Shown here piece after piece: positions 11,366-21,609 of a DNA stretch of 33,305 nt; the first letter of the stretch is position 1, and each line of letters opens with the position of its first letter. The stretch lies in contig QANT01000323.1 of NCBI GenBank assembly GCA_003254885.1, positions 1,707-35,011 of the forward strand, given 5' to 3'. Made by a program: the position numbers and the translations under genes. The DNA comes from Purshia tridentata (lineage: Eukaryota > Streptophyta > Magnoliopsida > Rosales > Rosaceae). Below the pieces are notes generated by a model. That model was not told the origin of the DNA and searched no databases. It saw only the letters and a list, made by a program, of their open reading frames with translations.

Positions 11366-11651
11366 TGTTGGAAATAACAAACCAGGTCTGTTTGTGACCT
11401 GGCCTTCAGCGAAATTGTAGCTAAAGAATAGCACAGCTTGACTAATTCTGTTAGCTGATTTTTAGTCAGTTTTTTTTAGGACTTTCAGTTTAGAGTTTAT
11501 CCAAAAAAATAAGATACATGTAAAAATCCCTTTATAAGGGTTATGTACTTTGACTTGTTTTTTAAGAAGAAATTTTTGTGCTTATCTCCTTGCGTGACTT
11601 TATCTGCTTGAATCAGTTCTTCTTTGTTTTAAACTAGATTGAAAACCAACA
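11366..11651 (+). mobile_element. LTR-like segment (286 bp), no target duplication
   Basis: It starts TGTTGG and ends CCAACA, a perfect 6-bp terminal inversion typical of Copia LTRs, with an internal TTTATAAGG box near 11531 and a T-rich tail. The flanking 5-mers (gagct and tacac) do not match, and no primer-binding site or polypurine tract adjoins it. It could be a truncated or rearranged LTR, or chance. Confidence 0.35.
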
Positions 11652-12872
11652 TACACTAAAGCTTTGTGAAGTGAATTTGAGAAGCTTTGAGGGTTAGAAT
11701 TGAATTTGAACTTCAAAAGGGCAAAAGGGAACCTTATTGTGAGAGAGAGTATGGCTAGCTTTTTGTCTTTGAATAATTGGGTTTTGGCTGTGTTCTTTGG
11801 CTGAGTTTGAGATGTGAACCAGTAGAGCATGAGCCATGCTTTTGTAGGCCAATAACTAGTTGGAAAGTAATTGAAGTTTGCTTCCAAATGTGAGATGTAA
11901 CTAATGGTTAGGATGCAAGTTGCATATGCTATGATGAATTTAGATATTTTGATTGATCTTGCATGTGCTGAGTTGACTTCAGTTGCTAGGATTTGCTTAC
12001 GGTATATATCTTCATCTCAAAATTGGTTGCATGTATGTTACATATGGTATAGTATGTACAACAAAGGGCAAAATTGTACTTTCACATATAATCTTTTATT
12101 TTGAAATAAAATGTATAAATATGAAAATTAGCTCAAAAATTGTATACCTACTCTTTAAATTAATATTTATAGGTTCAAACACAAGTTATATGTGTAGAGC
12201 AAAATAGAATCCGCATAAAAACATGTTGGCAAATTTGCTCGTAAATTCAATTTTCAGTTTAGATGCATAAAAATGAAATTAGAAGTGTCACATGCATTTT
12301 ATATTGTTTTGAGGAATTGAAAGACTATTCTCTAATTTGTGGACCCTATAGTATTGTACAGATATTCCTTGGTTTGGGGGTTATTACATTATTACATGAA
12401 AGATCGTGATCACTCTTGAAGACCAAGGCATATTCTCTAGGTTTTTTGGCCACTATAAATAGATGGCCTCCATCACAAAAAAGGCACCTTTGACGGCCAC
12501 CAAAAAATCAAGAGCATCAAGCCTCTCTTATATTTTCGAATTGCATAGGTTCTTACCATGCCTCTTATTGTATTTTCAATTTCTAGGTTTGTTCTTGATA
12601 AAATCTTATGGTTTCTCTCAAAAACTTAAGTTTTACGCATATATGTTCTTCAGTTATTCTTCAATTTCAATGTAATTTTGTTCTTTAATTTGCATACTCT
12701 CAGTGTAGTTTTGGTTTATTGCTTTTATTTCATTGCTTTTATAAGAGTAGAATTAATTTACATGCACTTTATAGTTCATACTCGTATTGTAAGAGATATA
12801 ACCGAAGATTGTTTATGTTTGGAATTCATTTTTACTGTTAATTACTATTTGCTAGATTTCAATTTTGCACCC
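11652..12872. other. AT-rich stretch with a TATA-like box
   Basis: No gene recognised. A TATAAATA box at 12454-12461 sits in a context like the promoter of an LTR (ggccac before it, then an A/C-rich leader), so part of this stretch may be another decayed LTR. No matching second copy was found. The open frames are short and AT-driven. Confidence 0.35.
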
Positions 12873-14162
12873 TGTTTGAACCAAAATTTTGCCCTTGGGC
12901 CAAATATATTATTGCAATGACTGGAGTGAGTTTGGGTTGAAATCATATGATATATGTCCTTTTGTGGCTTGATTTAATACAAATTTAGGCAGCGATTTCA
13001 AGGCCAAGTTCTAGTACTCCGGCTACTACATTAAAATTAGGCCATAGTCCGACGGCCAAGTAAGCCAAGGATTGGGCTTTGAGATAATTTATATTATCTT
13101 GATATATTTCAGCCTAAGCCAACTTTTATTTTGGCCAAATTATGTAATGAAGTAATATTTAGGTTAACTACTCTTATGACCATTAACCACATGGGACAGC
13201 CATATATATATATAGCAACCCACCTAGTTAATAGCTGTAGCCAAGCTTTATTGTGGCCAAGCAATTCCAATTGAGCAAGTAAGCAACCCATGTAGACAAG
13301 GAAGTTTTGACCGTGGTTTTTGGAGATGATCGATTCAAAAGCATCATGGAAGTCAACTCAATGCCCAATAACCCACAGCCAATGGCCTAATTTTGAACTT
13401 CCATATTCATTCTCCTTAAATCAAGCCCAAGTCTACTCCAAGCCGACCATGGGAAGAGTTTGAATTTTCTTGGAGACCAAGTCAAGAGGATGAGATCTTA
13501 TCTCATTAAAGCTTAGAGATTGACTAGGGGATTTTTTTTGAGGACAAGTAATGGCCTGGCCCATTAGTGATGTCTCTGAATCCTATAAATATAAGCTATT
13601 AGAGAAGCACAAAAAAAAAAAAGAACAAATCAATCAACAATCAAACCCCCAATCACAAATATCATTTAAGCTTTTTCAAGCTTCTCGTAATTAGGTTTAT
13701 TGCTTTACTTATTTTTCACATAATCTAGGAGTAGGGTAATTTAGATTATGCACTTTTGTTGGTATATTCACATTAATTTTATTAAATTTTTAGGATTACC
13801 TTCGTTTTGATTGCACTTTACTTTATTGCCCCTTTTAATTCTTGTAATTAGCTAGTTTTCAATTTCATTTTTGTTTATTTTACTTTTATTTTCATTAATT
13901 TTGCACCCATCATCCATACATCCATAGTCACCCACCAAATGTCTTAGATCCCATCACACCCTCCCAAAAGTCTTGCACCATCAAGGTAGTAAGAACCTTG
14001 TGGCTAGATTTGTTCCTTCCTTGGCTCATGGCGTTTGACCAGAAGTCAAATTTATGCGCATATCATCATATTGTACACTCGATCTACGGCTGCGTACTAA
14101 CGCACACAAGAAGGACATAGTTTTCTTAATAAGCAGCCTGTCGTTGAGATTTGAGCCAAACA
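12873..14162 (+). mobile_element. Putative 5' LTR of a non-autonomous retrotransposon
   Basis: The right end (ccaaaca, 14162) lies 4 bp before a primer-binding-site-like motif, the normal spacing. The proposed left end TGTTTG at 12873 mirrors CAAACA at the right end, but this boundary is less certain. A TATAAATA box at 13584-13591 gives a plausible U3/R arrangement, with a G/T-poly(T)-gaggacaag stretch before it. No second LTR is seen; later insertions and decay could have removed it. Confidence 0.45.
13584..13591 (+). promoter_or_regulatory. TATA box of the putative LTR
   Basis: TATAAATA followed by an A-rich then C/A-rich leader, about 710 bp into the proposed LTR and about 600 bp before the primer-binding site. 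The position suits transcription toward the repeat ORF. Confidence 0.4.
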
Positions 14163-14166
14163 TTTT

Positions 14167-14184
14167 TGGCACACCCAGTGGGAC
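14167..14184 (+). other. Primer-binding-site-like motif
   Basis: TGGCACACCCAGTGGGAC follows the putative LTR end after a short T spacer. It has the TGG start expected for pairing with a tRNA 3' CCA, and closely related motifs adjoin LTRs of plant Gypsy-type and large non-autonomous elements. I do not assign the tRNA. Confidence 0.5.
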
Positions 14185-14190
14185 CACAAT

Positions 14191-14694
14191 ATGTTTAATC
14201 AATATGGAGAGCAATATTCTTATGGCTATAATATTAGCCACTATGCTTATAAAGACCATAATGTCTATAACCAAATGACCAAGGGTCAATCCAACCAAAT
14301 GGCTGATATTAGCTAATATGGCTATAAAGACCATTATAGCTACAACCAAACGGCTAAAGGTCAATACAACCAAACGGCTGATGTTGGCCAATATGGTTAT
14401 AAAGACCGGTATGGCTGCAACCAAATGGCCGAAGGTTAATACAATTATATTGAATCCCACAGCCAATATAACTCAAGCGGATCAATCTATGGCACTAGAA
14501 CATGTGGCAATTATAACCATGATGGACATGGCCATGGAATCTCATTTGGCTACAAGGAGCCAACTTATGATTGGAATGACCAATTACATGGCTATAGTAA
14601 TCAATATGAGCAAAAAGCCAAGGAGCAATACACTCGTGTTGAAACTTGCAGCCTATATGATTCATATGGTCATCAAGAGCCAAACCAAGTTTAG
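14191..14694 (+). pseudogene. Tyr/Gln-rich repeat ORF of the retroelement, two internal stops
   Basis: An ATG 6 bp after the primer-binding site opens a 168-codon frame ending at TAG 14692-14694. It is broken by TAA at 14314 and 14437. The product is rich in Tyr, Gln, Asn, Gly and His, built first of a 25-residue repeat (YGYKDHYSYNQTAKGQ as its core). A non-repeated tail follows with NYNHDGHGHG and YSNQYEQKAKEQY. There are no zinc knuckle, protease or polymerase motifs. Both stops sit where the other repeat copies have CAA or a related codon, so they look like C-to-T changes. It may be a gag-like or captured low-complexity protein; the function is unknown. The antisense frame over this region is a shadow. 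Confidence 0.5.
14239..14455 (+). repeat. 75-bp tandem repeat, about 2.9 copies
   Basis: Copies begin at 14239, 14314 and 14389 with exact 75-bp spacing, so the reading frame is kept. Each starts with a 'tatggctataaagacc'-like core and continues with 'caaccaaatggc'-like words. The third copy decays after about 14440. Confidence 0.85.
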
Positions 14695-14820
14695 GGTATA
14701 GGCTTTTAGGCTTTAGGGTGTAGAATGTGGCTTATAGAGGTTCCATGATAGATTTTAAATTCAAAATTTTGGAACTTAAAAACCTAACATGAAGCCGACA
14801 AACTATATGCAAGAACAAGA
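14695..14820. other. TTTAGG-rich spacer
   Basis: Contains scattered telomere-like words (gtttaggg, ctttaggg) around 14690-14720 and no gene. It leads into the telomere-like tract at 14821. Confidence 0.4.
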
Positions 14821-14837
14821 CTTAGGGTTTAGGGTTA
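14821..14837 (+). repeat. Telomere-like TTTAGGG tract, left part
   Basis: Reads cttagggtttagggtta. The plant telomere unit is TTTAGGG. The tract is interrupted here by the Harbinger-like insertion and resumes at 21610. Confidence 0.7.
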
Positions 14838-15693
14838 GGCTTCGTTTGTTTAGCGGTAATGCTACAATTGGAATAAGAATTGTATTTCATTGCATGACTA
14901 CCTAGTAAGGTAATGAGTTTTAACTTTCTGTTGCAACATTTGGAACAATTTAGTAATTAAAAACATGGAATGATTTGTAATAGAGTATAGAATAGCAAAT
15001 TTTTCAATTTTATCCCTTTTTTTTAATTATCAAATTTGAAGATAAAATTATTTTTTAATCTGAACAATTATATTTTATTCAAAGAACATCAATTCTAAGC
15101 AAACTATTGATGTTTGCTTTCAACGAATACTTTATAGCTTGTACTTCAAGTTGACTCATGCTTCTCTTTCAACATGGCAAAGGAAAATGAGTGAGAAACC
15201 ATGGCATGTGATTCATGTGTTTTGGTTTTGATTATTTGATTCTTGGAGAAACCCCTAACCCAGAAGTTCCTCTTCTTCTTTTTTTTTATAAATATTTTTA
15301 AGTATATAATGCAAACGAAATACAAAGATAACTCAATTGGCTATTGCCAAAAGTAAAATGATCTTGTGATCCACCTCTGAATTGCTTCGAATACATAAAT
15401 CAACATCAATGGGTTTTCTCCAAGTCTCAGTAAAATCTGCTAAATTATTTGAACAGTGAAATGCAGAATCCTCTTTAGCAACCAAGGAAATAGAAAGGAG
15501 GATGTTAGTACCTAGCTCCAAATTTGACAAGAGTGATATGTTTCATGATGTTGAATTTTTTTTTTCTCAATTTGGGTTGCAGCTATGGTGAGGTAGAGAG
15601 AATTGAATATTTTATTTTTTTTACTTCAATCTAGATCTATATGTTTAAGCAATTTGGGTCTATATGTAAAATGAATTGGAATTTTTGTTTTTT

Positions 15694-15912
15694 GAGATAA
15701 ATGCACCATTGGTCCATGAACTATTGCTGTTTTCCCAACTTGGTCTACAAATTAATTTTCGTATCTCTTTGATCCACGAATTCAAATTTTCGACTCAACT
15801 TGGTCCATTCCGTAATGTTTGTCCCATTTGGCCGTTAAAACCATCACGTGCGTCGCATATGCCCTTTTTTATGGGCAAAATAGTATTTTCCTCACCCATT
15901 ACATTATTTCCC
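15694..15912 (+). repeat. MULE left TIR with G-box
   Basis: Inverted match to 21014-21233 with scattered mismatches. It contains CACGTG at 15845-15850, a core bound by plant bZIP and bHLH factors. It lies 172 bp ahead of the GRF zinc-finger ATG, where a promoter would be expected. Confidence 0.85.
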
Positions 15913-16084
15913 TCCCTTCCTTCTTGTCCTCCCAACCTTTGGCACCATTTCTGTTGTCCCAGCCCGCCAATAGTTTCTCTCTTCTTTCTCTCTCCTTTAT
16001 CTCTCTTTCTTCTATTAAACCCACAGTTTAGGATTAGAGAAGAGGTCCCAGACTAGCTAAGCCTCCACCAGAGTTCCCATACTA

Positions 16085-16417
16085 ATGTCATCCAACTCAT
16101 CACCTTTAGCCCATAATTCCTTTGGTCAAAGTCGGTATTGTCATTACGGAAGGTTTGTGATGATGAGAACTAGTTGGACTGATTTGAATCTGGGAAGAAG
16201 ATTTGAGTCATGCTTAATACCAAAGGTAATGGGCTTTGTACAAAGTGTTGTTTTTCTTTGTTTTTCCAAGTGTGAATGTGATTGATTGGAATGGGTCTTT
16301 CAATTGCAGAGAAATGGAGGGTGTGATTATTGGCATTGGTTGGACCCTCCTATGTGCCCACGCTCTAGGCAGGTGATTTCGGGTTTGCTTCGAAAGATTG
16401 AAACATTTTGGGCTTAG
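16085..16417 (+). CDS. GRF-type zinc-finger small protein inside the MULE
   Basis: Exon 1 is 16085-16225, an 84-bp GT-AG intron follows (gtaatg...ttgcag), and exon 2 is 16310-16417. The join is in phase and gives 82 aa. Residues 17-40 hold RYCHYGR and TSWTDLNLGRRF. The second exon opens RNGGCDYWHWLDPPMCPR and ends QVISGLLRKIE plus a short tail. This is the plant GRF zinc finger (CxCG...TSWT..NPGRRF..C....C..F.W.DPP). The second Cys of the first pair is Tyr, one base from Cys, so metal binding may be impaired. The start is the first ATG after a C/T-rich leader. It faces the transposase and would be driven from the left TIR. GRF fingers bind nucleic acids in some known proteins; a role in transposition is inference. 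An internal frame elsewhere could be missed, but the domain match is clear. Confidence 0.75.
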
Positions 16418-16970
16418 GCTATTGGAACATAAATTGACCATTTTGATCAATACCATTCAATAAAGCATATACCAATTACAATTCACTTGCATATACCATA
16501 AATGAGCTAGAAAAAAGAAGCCAATTACCATAAAGCATATAACCCTGTCATTTTTCAATCTCACTTACATTAAAAAAAGCAAATTTTCCATGCATACCAA
16601 TTACAACGAAAGCATTCAAAAAACTTTAGTGCCTAACCATTCCAATTACAGTCCTTCCATTCAAAAAGACAAATTGCCTAACCATAGCAATTATAACAAA
16701 TGCATTTAAAAAACCTGTCCAGTGCAACCATATAACCTTAATGAGGCCTGCACATAGTGATCACCAATTACTAATTACAATCTTTCCATTAACCTGTGAT
16801 CACCAAATTTCACACAAAATAAATGTCCAGTGCAACCATATTACCCACAACCATCAAAATAAAATTACAAACTGATGAGGCCTGCACAATAATGATCTAC
16901 ACCAAAATGAGCCACTGTTTTCTTCAACATATCATCTACTTGGCTCCAAAAATCCAATTTGCAATATTCA
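16418..16970. other. Spacer between the convergent MULE genes
   Basis: AT-rich DNA with repeated words such as 'ccaattacaa', 'cattcaaaaaa' and 'gtccagtgcaaccatat' (near 16717 and 16827) and 'gaggcctgcaca' (near 16743 and 16877), indicating local direct duplication. No gene. Confidence 0.5.
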
Positions 16971-16972
16971 GT

Positions 16973-19900
16973 TCAATTCTTGCTGTTCCAGGACTTACCC
17001 CTTTTGGTAGGGAATTTATACCTTCTTGTCCCACTTGATGAAGCCTGAGATTCATCGATCTTTCTTTTACTGCTACTTGGTCTCTCTACAGGAAGTTGAT
17101 CACCACTCCCTCGATCTTTGCCCCTCCCTCTCACTGAAGCTGCACCCCCACTTCTACCTCTAGATATGGATCTCCCTATCCCTCTCCCTCTTGTATTCTG
17201 CATAACAATATCATAAAGTTTGGAGCTATACAGTAAAAATAAAAAACTAAAACTAACACCCAAAAACCAAAATATCTTAATGTTATAAAATTTGTTATTC
17301 TGCAGAGTAACAAACACCAAATTTTTACCATTTATGCATTTTGAGGTTGAACTTGGGCATTTTGAGGTTGATTTTGGGTCTGTTCCTAAGCTTGGGCTTG
17401 CTGAGGCTGAGATTGGTCCTACTGCTGAGATTGAGCCTGCTGACAAGCAAACCAAACCAAAATATCATTTTCTAAACCTCTTAGCATGAATCGAATATCA
17501 AATTCCATGAAACTGGTCAACATTTTGCCTTTCCACATGCCTTGATGTTGTGACCCTCTTTGCCACACTTACTGCACATTATTTTCACCCAAAGCCTTCT
17601 TAGTCTGAGGGATAGAGGTGGTGCCAAGGGGTTTGCATTTATATTTTCTAGAATTGGGTAGGTGGCAGGGACTTCACGTGCACTTTTTGTTCTCATTTTC
17701 TTTGGCCTCCCTGGCTGTTTCTGGACTGGAGGAGGCTCCAGTGCACCCTTTTTTGATCTTGGCCAAAATTCCATGCTAGGCATTGGCTTTATCATGGGAT
17801 CATAAGCTTTAAGGTAAGCTTCTTCTTTTTTGTAACAGGAATCCACATAATCCATTGGGTTGAGTTCTCTGTCCCACATGCAAGCAAGGCATGGCTACAG
17901 GGAATCCCACTCAAATCCCATCGTCTACATGTGCAAGTCCAAAGTCTAATATCAACAACCAATGATGCACCCGAGGAAGTCTTCACCTGAAAAAGGTTTT
18001 CTCCTGCAATTGATATGGCGCACAGTCTTGCTTCTACCTTGTTCCTTTTTAGTATATACACAATCCTTGGACCAATCTCATGTTTCCAATTTCTACAAGC
18101 AGCTCTTCTATTTGTTATCCTTAACATAAGCCACATTGTGATACATCAAACATGGTTATGATAGGCTTGTCCCTAGAATCAAGAATGGCACCGTTGAAAC
18201 TCTCACAAAGGTTGTTTAACAGTAGATCACACTTTGTATGAGTACCAAGGTGTGATCTACTCCAATTTTTGCACGTTTGTCCAAAAACCAGTCCCATGCC
18301 TTGTCATTTAAGGCTCTCATCTTCTCCATTTGTGCTTTCTACCATGGCACACATGATGCTCTTGCAGCAGCCCATATGATGTTCTTGAGTGCAAGCCCAG
18401 GATATTGCAATTTGAAGTTGTTATGCAAGTGTCTAACACATATCCTATGCTCAGTTATGGGTATTAGTGTCTGAATTGTTGGTACAAGGCCCTTCTGCTT
18501 GTCACTAAGGATCACCCAGTGTCTAGGGTTGTCAATCTTTAGGTCTTCTATTAAAAGTTCCAAAAACCACATCCAAGAGTTTTTGTTCTCAATTTCTACC
18601 ATTGCATAGGCAATAGGATATAACCCATTGTTTGGATTCACTCCAACTGCAGTCAAGATTTGACCTAGATAAGGGCCCTTGATGTGACAACCATCAACCC
18701 CAAAAACTGGTATACAACCATTTAAAAACCCACTTCTGTAAGCCTCTAAGCAAACATACATTCTTTGGAATACCCTCACCCTCTTCCTTGAAACCTCTTT
18801 GGACTTTAAGATGAGTGTTGAACTTGGGTTGGTCCTCAATAACTCATCTGCATAGCAGTTGAGTCTTTCATACTGCTTTTTGAAGAACCCTTCATTAGCT
18901 TTAGTAGCCTTCCTTTTAGCTCTATAGACCTTCATCCTAGACACATTAACACCAAAATCTTTCTTCACTTGGTTCTGAAATTTGGGTAAAAACCAATCTG
19001 GGTCATCTCTCAATCTCTCACCATACTTAGCAGCCACCCAATTGTAGTCAGCATGCTTGAGATTTGCATTTGAGATACACTCATGCTCTAATTGAAGTTT
19101 CTTAATAAGCCATGTATCAGCTCCTCCCTGCAGGGGGTTGCACCTAACTTCAAAAGGACATCCAGGACTTCCAATACATATGGCATTCACTCTGATGGCA
19201 TCATTCTTAACAAACTTCAATTTTCTGCCATTAAGAATCCCCCACTCCTTTATAAAGGTAATACAATCAGCCTTACTAGGGAATTGCTCTCCAATCTCCA
19301 AAATAGGATTTTTCAAATCTATTTCTTTGTTGAATATTCTGAACTTTGGGAGTTTTCTTCTCAGCTTCTTTCCTACTTCATCACCATCAGATGACTCACT
19401 TAGGCTTTCTAGATGATAGGATTCATTATTGTCATCTGAAACATCCCCTGCATTATTTGTTGCATTCACAAGATCTATCTCCGGCTCAATATTAGCAGCA
19501 AAAACTTCATCATCATTATCAGAGAACCCATATTCACTATCATTAAAGTCCCCATCTTCAGGGTCTACCTCATCACCATCATCTTGCTCTTCATCACCTT
19601 CCACACCATCAATTTGCTCTTCATCATCCTTGACACAATCATCTTGCTCTTTATCTACCTCATCACCATCATCTTGTTGATCTTCAACCTCTACATCATC
19701 ATCTTGCTCAACTCCATTAGTTGACCTGGAACCATTAACTTCTAGTGGTGCACTAGTACCATGCTCATCAATAGCTTGGCTCTTTCCACATGTATTATCA
19801 GCCACAGAGACTTGGCTCAATAGGTTGAGAGCAACCACATCATCAATTTCCAAATCACACTCTAGCCCATGTAAACATGGCCACACAAGTGAAGATTGGC

Positions 19901-20344
19901 TCTCAATCTCATTCCTAGGTGGAGTGACTAATTTTCTATGTGCTTCATCAAATAGACCTTCATTCTCCACAATTTGTGGTTCATTGCTTGCTGGTCCCTC
20001 ATTTCTTATTGTAATTGGGCCTATGTACCACACAATAGCCACATTACTTGCTAGTCTCTCATTCACCATTCTAAGCATCACATTATCATGATTAATATGG
20101 ACTACCCCTTTTGGCCCATCCATGTTATGAACCTTGTAGTAAATGCTCATCTTAGTAGGCTCAATTCTTTTCCTATTTACATCATATCCCAACTCTTCAC
20201 CAATCTTCATCAAATCTAGCAGTGATATGAGATCAACATTTAGGTATTCTAGGTAGCACACACTCCTCCCTTACAAACCCCATCAACAATGACATCCCCA
20301 TGGTGAATCTTGAGTGTAAGTCCATCAGGATCACTTGCAAGCAT
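16973..20344 (-). pseudogene. mudrA-like: MuDR-type MULE transposase, frameshifted
   Basis: The transposase would cut and rejoin element ends. Reading leftward: an N-terminal PB1-like start (M at 20344, KIHHGDVIVDGVCKGG) goes out of frame near 20265. The main open frame (20261-18339) then holds CYLEYLNVDL, an acidic Asp/Glu tract (about 19720-19500), the MuDR DNA-binding region (FIKEWGILNGRKLKF) and the DDE core. The first Asp is in VFGVDGCHIKG (about 18695), the second in ILSDKQKGL (about 18503), and the Glu in CESFN (18202-18204). A TAG interrupts after CVPW (18339). Further frame breaks lie near 18270, 18150 and 17885. Then come the SWIM finger CTCRRWDLSGIPCSHALLAC, a zinc knuckle CSKCGKEGHNIKAC (about 17530-17571), a Gln-rich exon with three stops, and an Arg-Gly tail (17197-16973). 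At least four frame breaks and several stops make it dead. Confidence 0.9.
19560..19720 (-). repeat. Imperfect minisatellite encoding the acidic tract
   Basis: Repeats of 'atcatcttgctcttcatc'-like words (plus strand), in multiples of 3 bp, encode EQDDG-, DEVD- and DEEQ-type residues in the transposase. Length variation here would not shift the frame. Confidence 0.65.
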
Positions 20345-21013
20345 TACCAACAAACACATGTTGTAAGTTTCTTATTTTACCAATAAACAACATATCAAAT
20401 TGACCAAATGCATATAGCAAATACAGTGGCTACACCTACTGTTTTGGACACCTGTAGGTTGTAACAAGGATTGTGATAGCCTTCAATATTCAACTAAGAC
20501 TACCTTCCGTAAACCCATATGTTCAGAACCCACATAAAAGAACAACATGCTCACAGTCAAGATTCCCCTTGATAGCAACCAAACATAAAGGACCACAAAA
20601 CAGTAATAGGCCTAAAGTGCATGTGCACTGACAATTCCGAATAAACAATGCCAAAACCATGTATAACAAAATACCTTTCCACAAAAAATCCCCCTTTTCA
20701 CAACAAATCTCCCTTTCAACCAAATATTCTCAGCATCCAAACAAACAAAACCCATAAAAAAATGCCCATTGCAAATTACCTAATTCAAGAAGCAAAAATA
20801 ACAAATACCTAAAATGTGACACTTACTGTATGTTGGAGTCTCCCCTCCCACTCGAAATTCCATCGCCATTTACAGAAAATTTAGTCGATCTGAATCAACC
20901 CAACAACCCTTCAAATGAAATTTGGAGATTTAGTGAAGTTTTCAACCAAAAGCCCTTCAAATGCTTCTCTGTTCAAATAAAATGGTTTTCAAAAGAAATT
21001 CTCAGATTGCTAA
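20345..21013 (-). other. Upstream leader of the MULE transposase
   Basis: AT-rich segment between the right TIR and the first transposase ATG, presumably leader and perhaps an intron. No domain found on either strand. Confidence 0.4.
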
Positions 21014-21233
21014 GGGAAATAATGTAATGGATGAGGAAAATACTATTTTGCCCATAGAAAAGGGCATATGCGACTCACGTGATGGGTTTTAACGGCCAAA
21101 AGGGCCAAACGTTACGGAATGGACCAAGTTAGGCCGAAAATTTGAATTCATGGACCAAAGTGATACGAAAATTAATTTGTGGACCAAGTTGGGAAAACAG
21201 CAATAGTTCGTGGACCAATGGTGCATTTATCTC
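21014..21233 (-). repeat. MULE right TIR with G-box
   Basis: Inverted match to the left TIR. CACGTG is at 21076-21081, the equivalent place. It lies upstream of the minus-strand transposase and would be its promoter by analogy with MuDR. Confidence 0.85.
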
Positions 21234-21423
21234 TTCTTTTTTTCTTTAATCTAGAAGTTTGTTCAATATGCTAATCAGGAGGAGGGAGAGAAACTTGATG
21301 TGGTGTTTGTGGTAGATATGCTATGGCATAAAGATGGGGACGAAGGATGTGAGGTGTTAATCTTTTAATTTTTAAAAGTTAAATAATAAAAGGATATTTG
21401 TTATAATTTTACATTTCGTAGAT

Positions 21424-21470
21424 AGGTGCAATAGAAATACCACCCACTACTTGGTATTTCTATTCCACCT
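21424..21470. repeat. Inverted repeat in the right part of the Harbinger-like element
   Basis: The 18-bp arms 21424-21441 and 21453-21470 (core aatagaaatacc / ggtatttctatt) pair with one mismatch across an 11-bp loop. Confidence 0.75.
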
Positions 21471-21609
21471 ATTTGATGGAATTGATTACAGTCAATTATG
21501 GTCAAGTTCCTAGTCTTGTTTACATTACAGGCATGCCAAACATCTTGTTTTGATGGAATGGAAAATTAATTCACATTCCTGTTCTTGTTTACGGCCAAAC
21601 AAACTAGCC

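Larger units (their letters stand above)
15694..21233. mobile_element. Mutator-like element (MULE), 5540 bp with long TIRs
   Basis: Inverted repeats of about 220 bp (15694-15912 and 21014-21233) begin GAGATAAATGCACC. The nine bases outside are ttgtttttt on the left (15685-15693) and ttctttttt on the right (21234-21242), an 8/9 match to the 9-bp duplication typical of Mutator. Inside are a mudrA-type transposase on the minus strand and a GRF zinc-finger ORF on the plus strand, pointing at each other. The transposase is broken, so this copy cannot move itself, but its TIRs remain similar. Confidence 0.92.
14838..21609. mobile_element. PIF/Harbinger-like non-autonomous element (host of the MULE)
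   Basis: The left end GGCTTCGTTTGTTTAGCGG and the reverse complement of the right end, GGCTAGTTTGTTTGGCCG, are imperfect terminal inverted repeats. Partial similarity continues inward (GGAAT, GAATT, TTTC blocks). The three bases tta flank both ends (14835-14837 and 21610-21612), the usual Harbinger/Tourist target duplication. Ends starting GGC..GTTTGTTTGG are typical of the group. Without the inner MULE the element is about 1.2 kb. It holds no DDE nuclease or Myb-like gene, so it would depend on a transposase from elsewhere. A 65-codon minus-strand frame at 15530-15333 is not recognisable. Confidence 0.75.

Noticed and set aside
14026-14466. 146-codon minus-strand frame with hydrophobic repeats
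   Set aside because: It is antisense to the 75-bp Tyr/Gln repeat ORF. The apparent transmembrane character is the shadow of the repeat.
15333-15530. 65-codon minus-strand frame considered as an RNase H remnant or Harbinger gene piece
   Set aside because: No catalytic motif of either family could be seen.
19092-20091. Plus-strand frames opposite the MULE transposase
   Set aside because: They are shadows of the transposase coding strand, with Ser/Pro content mirroring the acidic tract.
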